The translations under genes were made by a program, and so were the position numbers. The notes beneath the pieces are model-generated. The model had not been told where the DNA came from. It ran no database searches and saw only the letters and a list, made by a program, of their open reading frames with translations. This document shows positions 1-7,004 of a stretch of DNA of 18,672 bases, piece by piece. This stretch comes from CAYLLT01 sp964591605 (GTDB taxonomy: Bacteria > Planctomycetota > Phycisphaerae > UBA1845 > PWPN01), in assembly GCA_964591605.1 (NCBI GenBank), contig CAZQEN010000132.1:1-18672 (forward strand), read 5' to 3'. Numbering within the stretch: position 1 is the first letter of the stretch; each line of letters starts with the position of its first letter.

Positions 1-101
1 GCCGTGGGCGGCCGCAGGGGAGCCGTCGGCGGATGAGCCGGCATCGCGCCGACCCTCGCGAATACGGGGGGCATCCGAAGAACGGCGCCAAGTGCCATAC
101 A

Positions 102-148
102 GCCCGCGGAGCGGGCGAAAGTGGGTAGCCAGGGGCGTGAGCCCCTGG
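102..148. repeat. Tandem pair of REP-like hairpins
   Basis: Two adjacent stem-loops are visible. GCCCGC (102-107) pairs with GCGGGC (111-116) around a 3-base loop. CCAGGGGC (129-136) pairs with GCCCCTGG (141-148) around GTGA. Both stems are perfect. The form, short GC-rich hairpins in a gene-free stretch, resembles the dispersed REP-like palindromes of planctomycete-type genomes; this family assignment is from memory and not from a search. Confidence 0.6.
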
Positions 149-365
149 AAACAGATTGCGCTCTTGTTGGAGCCCTTGAAGAGGGCGAAAGAAGCGCTGC
201 GGCAACCACCCTGCCGCCCCCCCTTCGAGGGCTCGCCAGTAAGCTTGGTCTCCTCCCGCGGCCTCACGCTCTCGTTGTTCTACACGTATTGTCTCGCCCC
301 GTTAGAGCTGAGGACATGGGATGACCCCAGAACCCAGGCCGTTGGCTTGGGCTGGCTTGCGGACC

Positions 366-472
366 GGCCTTCGGCCCTCAGCCAGGGGCCGGCCCGGAGG
401 TAAACTCGCGGGCCGAAGGCCTCGTCACAAGTCAGCCCAGGGCAGAGCGAGGACCGCGAGCGCCGCCCTGGG
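366..472. repeat. Two further REP-like inverted repeats
   Basis: GGCCTTCGGCCC (366-377) is the exact reverse complement of 410-421, a 12-bp stem with a 32-base loop. Immediately after it, CCCAGGGC (436-443) pairs with GCCCTGGG (465-472), an 8-bp stem with a 21-base loop rich in GCGAG/CGCG. These are separate hairpins from the 102-148 pair and probably belong to the same class of dispersed palindromes. Confidence 0.55.
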
Positions 473-586
473 TATCCAGACGCATCAGCCTCCTCAGCCC
501 CAGCGGGGCGCCACAAACGGCGGCCATCCACGTGTCGAATGCCATGTGGCCCCTCCGGATCGGCTCATCGGAGATCTGTAGAACAG

Positions 587-604
587 CGCGGGCTCATGCC
601 CGCG
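587..604. repeat. REP-like hairpin, possible terminator
   Basis: CGCGGGC (587-593) pairs perfectly with GCCCGCG (598-604) around a TCAT loop. It lies 78 bases past the final stop of the minus-strand PEP-CTERM gene (682). It could end that transcript, but no T-run follows, so a plain dispersed palindrome is as likely. Confidence 0.45.
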
Positions 605-681
605 GCTGACCACTTCCGCCTGCAGCTCCGGTTCACCCATGCTGCCGCTGAAGATTCCTGTAACGGACACAGCCCGGCGTG

Positions 682-876
682 TCACGCACGCCAGGGCGCG
701 ATCTGGAGGTGTTCACCCCCAGCACGGTTTCGCCGCAACAAGGCGACGCCGCCAGCGGCCAGGAGAACGCACATCGCAGGTTCTGGAACCGCCTCCACCC
801 GCACGTTGTCGAGCCCCATTCCTTCGGCCCCGGAGTCTGGAAAGATCATTCTGAACCAAAGCTCGGTACTGGCAGT
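682..876 (-). pseudogene. PEP-CTERM anchor segment after an in-frame TAG
   Basis: This stretch continues the frame of the gene at 877-1383 without any shift, but lies beyond its TAG codon (877-879). It encodes 64 residues, from about residue 170 to 233 of the full product. They complete the beta-sandwich (LDNVRVE) and end in a textbook PEP-CTERM signal: VPEP, then a hydrophobic helix of about 13 residues, then RRNR. In this family the signal is recognised and cut by an exosortase, anchoring the protein at the cell surface. No start codon or ribosome-binding site (RBS) of its own is evident, so it is made only by readthrough, if the TAG is real. Confidence 0.8.
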
Positions 877-1383
877 CTAAGCTCTGAAGAACCACGTGTG
901 TGTTTCCCATCCCATGTTCTCAAAAGTGCGGCCTGTGTTGTCGTGACTGAATAGGTGGGACTCTCCTGCGGCTGACACCTCAATTGCTTTGGGGTTAAGT
1001 GCACCTTGCACCGTCGGATTAGCGGCAATGTCGAAGGTGACGGCGTACATCTGGCCGGCTACGGTTGCGAAGGTTTGCGCAATCCCACCTCCATTGAAGC
1101 CGCAGAGGTCAACGCTGAAAAAGCCATCAGAGGCTTGCCAGTAGTCTCGTTTGTAATCAACGTCGCCTGAGCCGCTGGGTGTTTTGACGATCCAGCCAGG
1201 GATCTCGGTATTGCCATCCGGGAGGGTGACGAACAGATATCCCGTTCTGCCACCCCAGGACATGTAAGGGATAGGTGGCCCCTGCTCAAAACTGCCGTTG
1301 GTCAGCAAGTTTGCGCCGCGACCAGGGCTGGAGTCGATGGCAGACAGGCCGGCGACCACTGCCATGATGATTCGTTGTCGCAT
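877..1383 (-). CDS. Choice-of-anchor C surface protein, interrupted by TAG
   Basis: This is a secreted extracellular protein of the choice-of-anchor C / DUF642-like class. The ATG at 1383 is preferred because AAGGAG lies about 10 bases upstream and a signal peptide follows (MRQRIIMAVVAGLSA). The mature part shows the family marks in order: LLTNGSFEQGP, PGWIV, GDVDYKRDYWQASDG, SVDLCGFNGGGIAQTF and MYAVTFDIAANP. A TAG at residue 169, in the last beta-strand region (WFFRA-stop), cuts it to 168 residues. The same frame then continues to a complete PEP-CTERM signal ending at 682. Family members are normally unbroken here, so this is a nonsense mutation, a sequencing error or readthrough. Without the tail the product would be secreted but not anchored. 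The function of the family is unknown. Confidence 0.85.
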   Translation of the reverse strand: MRQRIIMAVVAGLSAIDSSPGRGANLLTNGSFEQGPPIPYMSWGGRTGYLFVTLPDGNTEIPGWIVKTPSGSGDVDYKRDYWQASDGFFSVDLCGFNGGGIAQTFATVAGQMYAVTFDIAANPTVQGALNPKAIEVSAAGESHLFSHDNTGRTFENMGWETHTWFFRA

Positions 1384-2029
1384 CTTGACTTTTCTCCTTC
1401 CAGAAACCGGACAGACGTACCATATCCACAACTGCGAATGCCCCATCCCTCGAACGAACAGGCCAGGAGGCCGGAGATGTACTCCAGCCGGCTGGCCGCG
1501 CGAATTAGCATATCAAAGTACTAAAAGAATGCAACCAAGCCATACACGCCTTGTATAGGAGCAAAGCAGAGTAGTGGCAAAGGCATGGAACAGGTATATT
1601 GAGGGGAAAGGCGAAACGTTCCCCGGTGTCCCTGATTTCTCGTCGTCCCCGATCGGCTCTTTCCGCCCCTTCGCGATACACCTCAACATCTTCCTCCTCT
1701 CCGCGTTCTTCGTGACCTCAGTTTGCTGCGTGTCATGCAACCCGGGTGCGAGTGCGCTCCCGCCCCACCCCCCCAGCCGGAGCACGCGCCGTGTTATCAC
1801 CAGAAGGGCAGCATCCGCCGCTCTGTTGGGGTGGAGCGGCGGCGGCACGGATCAGATGAGTGCGCCGCAACAAAACGAAGCCAATTTTTGGAGTGCCCCA
1901 TGCTTCGACCGACCCCCAGGCCGAGCTGCAACAACTGCGGCGACAAGAACTTGTCACCACCGGTGCACACAGGACCCCCTGGCGCTGCGGCCCTGTTCGG
2001 TCGCACGCAGTGGCGATACAGTGTCGCTG
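1384..2029. other. Long divergent intergenic region
   Basis: This gap lies between the minus-strand PEP-CTERM gene and the plus-strand acyl-ACP synthetase. It is less GC-rich around 1500-1720 than the flanking genes, and no frame looks like protein. The plus-strand frame of the downstream gene is open back to 1574, but that translation has no domain character and is left out of the gene. The stretch at 1610-1740 is pyrimidine-rich and may be a decayed dispersed repeat. No clear promoter for the plus-strand gene was seen. Confidence 0.4.
1507..1534 (-). promoter_or_regulatory. Weak candidate promoter for the PEP-CTERM gene
   Basis: Read on the minus strand, TTGCAT (1529-1534) is followed after 16 bases by TATGCT (1507-1512), a plausible -35/-10 pair in a locally AT-rich patch. 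It would give a leader of about 120 bases before the start at 1383. Matches to consensus are only partial. Confidence 0.2.
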
Positions 2030-4972
2030 ATGGTCGGGATCTTTCGCCGGTTTTTCGCATACCTGGCTCGATTCGTCTTCTCGCTGCGCTATCGCGTCCG
2101 CGCGGAGGGTCTCAGGGACCTGCGCGGGCTGGAGCGGACGCTCATTCTGCCGAATCATCCGGCGTACATCGATCCGGGGCTGGTGCTGAGTGCGGTGTGG
2201 CCGGTGCTGCGCCCCCGGCCGATGCTGTTTGCGGACATCTTCAGGAATCCGGTGCTGTTCTGGCTTCCGCGGCTGCTGCGGGCGGTGGAAATCCCGAATC
2301 TCGAACACCAGAGTGTGGCGGCGCGCGAGCAGGCCCAGCGGACGATTCAGGCGGTGGTCGAAGGCCTGCGGCGCGGCGAAAACTTCATACTGTGGCCCTC
2401 GGGCCGCGTCCAGCGGCGCAATACCGAGTCGCTCGGGGCGGCGAGGAGCCTCGCGGAGATCCTGGCGGCCGTGCCGGAGGCGAACGTGGTGGCCGTGCGC
2501 ACCCGCGGGCTCTGGGGCAGCATGTTCAGCTTCGCCCGAACCGGCCAGAAGCCGCCCCTGGTGAAAACACTGCTCGAAGGGCTCGGCCTGCTCCTGGCAA
2601 ATCTGATCTTCTTCGCGCCGCGGCGCAGCGTTCACCTCACGCTCCAGCGTTTCGCCCCCGGCGATCTGCCGCAGCGCACGCGCGAGCGGCTCAACCCGTT
2701 CTTCGAGGCCTGGTACAACGCGCCGGGTCCCGAAGCGCCGACCTTCGTACCCTATCACTTCCTGCTGGGCCCGCGCACATTCGAGTATCCGGCCATCGAG
2801 GGGCGGCAGGAGGTGCGGGCGGCCGAGATCAAACCCGAGATCCGCGCCGACGTGGCCCAGATGATCGAGGAAAAGCTCGGCCGCCCGCTCAGCGACAGCG
2901 AACAGAAGGCGGAGGTCACGCTCGAATCGCTCGGTCTCGACAGTCTCGACCGCATGGAGCTGTCCATCGCGGTCGAAGGGCGATTCGGTTTCCGCAGCGA
3001 CGAGGTGCCGGCCAGCGTGGGCGACCTGTGGGCCATGGCGGCCGGACGGGTCGAACAGGCGCCGCCCCGGCCGCCTCCACCGGAGTGGTTCCGCGAGCCG
3101 TCGGGGGCGATGGAGCTGCGGCTGCTGGGCGAGACCATTCCCGATGCGTTCGTGCGGCAGGCCCTCCGCAACGCGCGGGATGTGGCCGTCGCGGACGATC
3201 TGTCGGGCGTGCTGACTTATGAGCGGCTGCTCGTCGGCACGCGGGTGCTCGCGCGGCAGCTTCGCGGGCTGGCCGGGCCCAATATCGGCCTGATGATGCC
3301 CGCGTCCGTGGCCGGCGACGTGGTGTTTCTCGCCGCGCACCTGGCCGGGAAGCTGCCGGTGGTGATGAACTGGACCACCGGGCCGGCGAACCTCGCGCAC
3401 GCGGCCCGGACGATGGGGCTCACCCACGTGGTCACGTCGAAGGCGTTCGTCGATCGGACCGGGATCGCCATCGAGGGGGTTCAGTACCTCTTCCTGGAGC
3501 ACATGCGCGGGCAGGTGGGCCGGCTGGCGCTGTTGCGGGAGCTTCTCGCGGTGCGCTGGCGGGCATGGTGCGGCCGAAGATCGATCGGGCGTGGTGCGGA
3601 AACGGCGATGGTGGCCGGTTTGGGCGCGGTGGGGGCAGCGGCGATCGTGGCAGGCATGGCGGGGCAGAGGGCGTGGCTGTCGGCGGCGGGGGGGGTACTG
3701 ATGATGGCAGCGCTGGGGCTTGTCGCCATCGTGCGCGTGGCGCGCGATCTGGACGCGGCATCAGCGCCCGGCCGCCACGGGGGGCGGCCGCTACAGGATG
3801 GTGGAGCGTCGCGAGAACCCCTCGCTGGCGCTTCGGGCTCTGTTGGGGGCAGGGCGCTGCAGAAGGGCGTCGAGGGGTGTCCGGCCGATGCGCCGGCGGC
3901 GGTGCTGTTCACGTCGGGCTCGGAGAAGGCGCCCAAGGCGGTGCCGCTGACCCACCGCAACATCCTGAGCAACCTGCAGAGTGTCCTGGAGGCCTACGAG
4001 CTCTCGCGGCGCGATGCCCTGATCGGATTCCTGCCGATCTTTCACAGTTTTGGACTGACGGTGACGACGCTGCTACCGGTTCTGACCGGCGTGCGCGTCG
4101 TACATCACCCCGACCCGACCGATGCGAGCGGCCTGGCCCGCAAGATCGCGGGCTATCGCCCGACCGTCCTGGCCGGCACGCCCACCTTCGTCAGCTACAT
4201 CCTCGACCGCAGCGGGCCGCAGGACGTGAAGTCGCTGCGGATCATCGTCGTCGGCGCCGAGAAGTGTCCGGAAGCCGTGTTTGCGCGGGCCCGGGAGCTC
4301 GCGCCCCAGGCCACGCTGGTGGAGGGGTACGGGATCACCGAATGCTCGCCGCTGGTCGCCGCGAACCGGCTGGACCGCAACCGCCCCGGCACGATCGGCC
4401 TGCCGCTGCCCGGTGTGCAGGTGCGCGTGGTCGATCCCGACACGTTCGCCCCTCGCGCCGGCGGCGAGATGGGCATGCTCCTGGTCCACGGCCCGAACGT
4501 CTTTGGCGGCTACATCACTCCGGCGGAGGGCGAGCCGCCGCCGCCGCCGTTCGTCGAGCTCGAGGGGCGGCGCTGGTACGTGACCGGCGACCTGGCGTTT
4601 CTCGACGCGGAGGGCTTCATCCACTTCTGCGGCCGGCTCAAGCGCTTCATCAAGGCGGGCGGTGAGATGATCTCGCTGCCGGCCATCGAGCAGCCCATCG
4701 CGGATCGATATCCGCCCGGCGATGACGGCCCGCGCGTGGCCGTCGAGGGCGTCGAGCTGCCCGGCGGGGGCCGGCGGATCGTCCTGTTCGCCACGCTGCC
4801 CATCACCGTGGCTCAGGCGAATGCCATCCTGGCCGAGCGCGGCCTGCGGGGGATCATGCGCATCGACGAGGTCCGCCCGATCGACAGGATTCCCGTCCTC
4901 GGAACGGGTAAAACAGACTACAAAGTCCTGCGGGCCCGGATGACGCACGCAGGCGGGGGCGCGGGCGGTTGA
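2030..4972 (+). CDS. Acyltransferase-ACP-acyl-ACP synthetase fusion (Aas-like)
   Basis: A 980-residue membrane enzyme of the Aas type, which activates fatty acids onto ACP and re-acylates lysophospholipids at the inner membrane. Residues 1-235 form a PlsC-like acyltransferase with NHPAYID (HX4D, H43/D48) and WPSGR (122-126). Residues 265-340 form an acyl-carrier domain, LGLDSL, with S305 as the likely phosphopantetheine site. From 365 on is an AMP-forming ligase: TSGSEKAPKAV (628-638), EGYGITECSP (765-774), TGD (852-854) and the catalytic-type Lys in GTGKTDY (K961). Two membrane helices (about 526-545 and 548-571) and a Gly/Arg-rich linker sit inside the ligase, before its phosphate-binding motif, which is unusual. 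ATG 2030 is chosen because domain homology begins just after it; GTG 2021 is an alternative and neither has a strong RBS. The cytochrome gene starts 25 bases after the stop. The precise lipid substrate is unknown. Confidence 0.88.
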   Translation: MVGIFRRFFAYLARFVFSLRYRVRAEGLRDLRGLERTLILPNHPAYIDPGLVLSAVWPVLRPRPMLFADIFRNPVLFWLPRLLRAVEIPNLEHQSVAAREQAQRTIQAVVEGLRRGENFILWPSGRVQRRNTESLGAARSLAEILAAVPEANVVAVRTRGLWGSMFSFARTGQKPPLVKTLLEGLGLLLANLIFFAPRRSVHLTLQRFAPGDLPQRTRERLNPFFEAWYNAPGPEAPTFVPYHFLLGPRTFEYPAIEGRQEVRAAEIKPEIRADVAQMIEEKLGRPLSDSEQKAEVTLESLGLDSLDRMELSIAVEGRFGFRSDEVPASVGDLWAMAAGRVEQAPPRPPPPEWFREPSGAMELRLLGETIPDAFVRQALRNARDVAVADDLSGVLTYERLLVGTRVLARQLRGLAGPNIGLMMPASVAGDVVFLAAHLAGKLPVVMNWTTGPANLAHAARTMGLTHVVTSKAFVDRTGIAIEGVQYLFLEHMRGQVGRLALLRELLAVRWRAWCGRRSIGRGAETAMVAGLGAVGAAAIVAGMAGQRAWLSAAGGVLMMAALGLVAIVRVARDLDAASAPGRHGGRPLQDGGASREPLAGASGSVGGRALQKGVEGCPADAPAAVLFTSGSEKAPKAVPLTHRNILSNLQSVLEAYELSRRDALIGFLPIFHSFGLTVTTLLPVLTGVRVVHHPDPTDASGLARKIAGYRPTVLAGTPTFVSYILDRSGPQDVKSLRIIVVGAEKCPEAVFARARELAPQATLVEGYGITECSPLVAANRLDRNRPGTIGLPLPGVQVRVVDPDTFAPRAGGEMGMLLVHGPNVFGGYITPAEGEPPPPPFVELEGRRWYVTGDLAFLDAEGFIHFCGRLKRFIKAGGEMISLPAIEQPIADRYPPGDDGPRVAVEGVELPGGGRRIVLFATLPITVAQANAILAERGLRGIMRIDEVRPIDRIPVLGTGKTDYKVLRARMTHAGGGAGG
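3769..3844. repeat. REP-like palindromes inside the acyl-ACP synthetase gene
   Basis: CGGCCGCC (3769-3776) pairs with GGCGGCCG (3783-3790). It is followed by a stretch at about 3814-3842 that aligns, with gaps, to the intergenic repeat at 5593-5619 (shared CCC..TCGCT..CGCT.CGGG..CTG). Both are translated in frame as a Gly/Arg/Ser-rich linker (about residues 578-603) between the membrane helices and the ligase nucleotide motif. The sequence looks like dispersed-repeat DNA captured in a tolerant linker. Confidence 0.5.
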
Positions 4973-4996
4973 CTGCCCGCCTGGGAGAACCGATTC

Positions 4997-5425
4997 ATGT
5001 TCAAGCTGGTCAGTGGTATCTCGGCGATTCTGGTACTCATCGGCATGGTCATCGCGCAGCAGACGCGCCCGGCCTCGCGCACGGCCGCGGGCTCCGATCG
5101 CGTCGAGCATGGACGCTACCTCGTCCATCACGTGGCCATGTGTGTCGAGTGTCATACCCCGCGCACCGAGCGAGGCGAGCTGGTCATGGGCCGGCTACTG
5201 CAGGGGGCGCGGATGCCCGTCGGGTCGCCGTTCCCCGGCCAGGAGTGGTGCTTCGAGACGCCGCGCATCGCCGATCTGCCCGGCTGGTCGGACGCGGAAG
5301 CCGTGCGGTTCCTCATGACCGGTCTGGACTACCGCGGCTACCCGGCCCGCCCGCCGATGCCGCAGTTTCGCCTCTCGCGCGAGGATGCCGAGGCCGTCGT
5401 CGCCTACCTCCGCACGCTCCGATGA
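4997..5425 (+). CDS. Small membrane-anchored or secreted c-type cytochrome
   Basis: A 142-residue mono-haem cytochrome c. The N-terminus (K3, then hydrophobic 5-20) is a signal peptide or single membrane anchor, so the haem domain lies outside the inner membrane. Haem attachment is CVECH (C49, C52, H53). M121 in RPPMPQF is the likely distal ligand, giving a class I-like fold that ends in an EAVVAYLRTL helix. GGGAGA lies about 8 bases before the ATG. It follows the acyl-ACP synthetase by 25 bases on the same strand, so it is probably co-transcribed; a functional link is not obvious. Its electron partner is unknown. Confidence 0.85.
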   Translation: MFKLVSGISAILVLIGMVIAQQTRPASRTAAGSDRVEHGRYLVHHVAMCVECHTPRTERGELVMGRLLQGARMPVGSPFPGQEWCFETPRIADLPGWSDAEAVRFLMTGLDYRGYPARPPMPQFRLSREDAEAVVAYLRTLR

Positions 5426-5506
5426 CCGCGTCGGAACCGGCCATGCGCTGACCACGCGACGTCACGTTGCCCGGATGATCATCCGCTTCGTCGCCCGGTC
5501 GGCCAT

Positions 5507-5633
5507 CAGAACCCTGAACGTCAGTGAGGGGCCTTGTGTGCGCCGCGGATGGGCCATACCTGTAATAGGAGGGCAACCCCGGTTTGAAGTCGGGCCCGTC
5601 GCTCACGCTCGGGGTTCTGAAAGGACGTGAGCG
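5507..5633. repeat. Inverted-repeat element between convergent genes
   Basis: The 27-base arm at 5507-5533 (CAGAACCC...GGGGCC) and the reverse-oriented arm at 5593-5619 (GGCCCG...GTTCTG) match at 22 of 27 positions when one is reverse complemented, enclosing about 59 bases. Overlapping the second arm, CGCTCACG (5600-5607) pairs perfectly with CGTGAGCG (5626-5633). The element fills most of the gap between the cytochrome (plus) and the lipoprotein (minus), so it may double as a two-way terminator. A near-identical copy of the second arm lies at 6964-6991. The rest of 5426-5722 holds nothing I recognise. Confidence 0.65.
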
Positions 5634-5722
5634 GGGGGCATGTGCGGTTCAGGAAGTCTGCGCATGAACGAGGCACACGCCTTGGCGAGACGTGTGCCCG
5701 TGATGCGCTGCGGTCTTCGAGA

Positions 5723-6280
5723 TTACTTCGTCTTGAACTCGATCTGGGCCGTCTCGCTCTTGTCCGCCCGCACGGTGAGCACGAGCTTGTACTTGAGGCC
5801 CGGCTTGAGGTGGACGCCGTCGACCTCGTTGCCGGTCAGGCCCGACACCTTGAAATCCGGGCCCGGCTTGCCCAGGTCGTAGACCGTGCCGGGCTTCATC
5901 TGGGCCTGCGGATTGTTGGTGTCCCGGGCGACGACGGTGAACTCCGCCTGGTGCGAGTAGTCGGCCTCGTACTGCTGGAAGATCGAGACGGCGACCATGG
6001 TGATGCGCCCGAGCTTCTCGGGCTTGGTGATCTCGAACTGGAGCTTCGGCTCGGTCGACATGGGCTCCTTGATCTTCCACTCGGAGTACCCCATGGCCGC
6101 CTTCTTAGCCGAGTTCTGCTCCGCCTTCTCTTCATCCAGGTAGATCCGCAGGTGGGTGTCGTTCTTGGACAGGTTCAGCCCCATCTGGGCGCCGGTCATG
6201 GCCGCACTCGTGGCGCTGCATCCGGCCGCGCCGGCGACCAGCAGTGATCCGATGCCCAGGTAAGCGACGGTTGTTCGCAT
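5723..6280 (-). CDS. Putative lipoprotein of unknown function
   Basis: A 185-residue protein with a lipoprotein-type signal: MRTT, a hydrophobic stretch, then VAGAAGC, a usable though not ideal lipobox (Ala rather than Leu/Val at -3). The mature part is hydrophilic, Lys-rich and predicted beta-rich. It contains LQFEITKPEKLGRI and later a paired-strand region ending LVLTVRADKSETAQIEFKTK, suggesting a beta-sandwich. I do not recognise the family. The ATG at 6280 has GAGGAA 6 bases upstream; an upstream TTG at 6322 is possible but would spoil the signal peptide. It is the last gene of the minus-strand run and has its own upstream region of more than 400 bases, so it is probably transcribed separately. 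Confidence 0.75.
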   Translation of the reverse strand: MRTTVAYLGIGSLLVAGAAGCSATSAAMTGAQMGLNLSKNDTHLRIYLDEEKAEQNSAKKAAMGYSEWKIKEPMSTEPKLQFEITKPEKLGRITMVAVSIFQQYEADYSHQAEFTVVARDTNNPQAQMKPGTVYDLGKPGPDFKVSGLTGNEVDGVHLKPGLKYKLVLTVRADKSETAQIEFKTK

Positions 6281-6316
6281 GGCAGGTTCCTCTGAAAGAG
6301 TTCCGGGTCCCGATCC

Positions 6317-6330
6317 GGACAATATCGTCC
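6317..6330. promoter_or_regulatory. Palindrome upstream of the lipoprotein gene
   Basis: GGACAATATCGTCC matches its own reverse complement at 12 of 14 positions and lies 37 bases upstream of the lipoprotein ATG. Position and symmetry suit an operator, but no regulator can be named. Confidence 0.3.
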
Positions 6331-6704
6331 AATTGCTTGGCGGAGCTTGAGATACAGTTGCGGGCCCGCAGAGTCAAGGGCGTGGCGGGGTCCGGTCCGG
6401 CAGTCAGGCTGCCGGCGCGACCGGTCGGCAGTCTGCAAACTGTGGATCAGGCCCCGGACCGAACCTCAACCCCTGCACCGGCAGTGATTTGCCGTCTGCC
6501 GGCGGCGGGCCGATGGGGCACCACATCGCCGATGTGCACGTGGTCGGGAAACATCGCGACGATGCCGAGCGGATGGGTGCCGGCCGGACCAGCCGGGCAC
6601 TTCCGATCGGGAACTGAATCGGCATCGACCGGGTTCACAGACGAGAACTGGCTCAGAGAGGCTTTCTGATCCTCATGAAGAATCAGCTTTCTGGTTTGCC
6701 CTTA
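6331..6704. other. Gene-free stretch upstream of the lipoprotein gene
   Basis: About 370 bases between the palindrome upstream of the lipoprotein and the end of the small minus-strand gene. A palindrome, GCGGGCCCGC, lies near 6360. The minus-strand frame at 6447-6638 has a mildly protein-like patch (HPLGIVAMFPDHVHIGDVV), but no start signal or recognised domain; it could be a gene relic. Nothing else is supported. Confidence 0.35.
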
Positions 6705-6926
6705 TCAGGCCTCCACAAGCTCGTAGACCTTTCCATGCTCTTTGAGCCAGGCGACGTCGCCCTGTTCGGCGTGACGGGCCACCTCGTCCAGCAGCAGCGC
6801 GGTGTGAGCCTCGACGATGGGTTCGTCCGGCGCCAGGGGCGAATAGACCACCTCGATGGGCACTTCCACCAGGTACTTACCCCGTCGGACGGTTGTGATC
6901 TTCTTGCCACGGCGGATCACGTCCAT
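6705..6926 (-). CDS. 73-residue protein of unknown function
   Basis: A small soluble protein. It opens with MDVIRRGKKITTVRRGKYLV, runs through a beta-like stretch (EVPIEVVYSP) and ends in a helix with the tail KEHGKVYELVEA. The arrangement, a short basic beta-hairpin then an acidic helical tail ending VYELV, resembles small uncharacterised proteins that recur in planctomycete-type genomes; this is from memory. Some similar-sized proteins are antitoxins, but no toxin gene is adjacent, so no function is assigned. The ATG at 6926 is chosen because AGGTG lies 5 bases upstream. It is downstream of trpS on the same strand, separated by 78 bases that contain a palindromic repeat. Confidence 0.6.
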   Translation of the reverse strand: MDVIRRGKKITTVRRGKYLVEVPIEVVYSPLAPDEPIVEAHTALLLDEVARHAEQGDVAWLKEHGKVYELVEA

Positions 6927-6963
6927 TGCGTCACCTGTCAAAGTGATGCACGGTCACCAGCAA

Positions 6964-6991
6964 GGCCCGTCGCTCACGCTCCGGGTTCTGA
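6964..6991. repeat. 28-base dispersed repeat, copy 2
   Basis: Matches 5593-5620 at 27 of 28 positions in the same orientation (core CCCGTCGCTCACGCT). It lies in the gap between trpS and the 73-residue gene, as an intercistronic REP-like unit would. Confidence 0.75.
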
Positions 6992-7004
6992 TGGCTGCCG
7001 GATC

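Larger units (their letters stand above)
1..681. other. Gene-free stretch with REP-like hairpins
   Basis: No reading frame here resembles a known protein. Several frames are open only because of high GC. The stretch instead carries at least five short perfect palindromes (listed separately), which is typical of dispersed intergenic repeats. One plus-strand frame is open from the window edge to about base 403, so the 3' end of a gene truncated by the window cannot be excluded, but its translation is rich in Arg, Pro and Gly and matches nothing I recognise. Confidence 0.5.

Noticed and set aside
1574..2029. N-terminal extension of the acyl-ACP synthetase
   Set aside because: The frame is open for 152 codons upstream, but the translation has no domain, composition changes there and the acyltransferase fold starts just after the ATG at 2030.
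1733..3502. 589-codon minus-strand frame opposite the acyl-ACP synthetase
   Set aside because: Its His/Arg/Pro-rich translation is typical of the reverse of a GC-rich gene, and the plus-strand frame has clear catalytic motifs.
5626..5700. Possible group II intron end or structured RNA (GTGCGGTTC...GCGCATGA)
   Set aside because: The stretch recalls an intron domain V only loosely; pairing is poor and no reverse transcriptase gene or intron boundary was found.
6447..6638. 63-codon minus-strand frame with a protein-like patch
   Set aside because: No ribosome-binding site, no family and no conserved neighbour; at best a gene relic.
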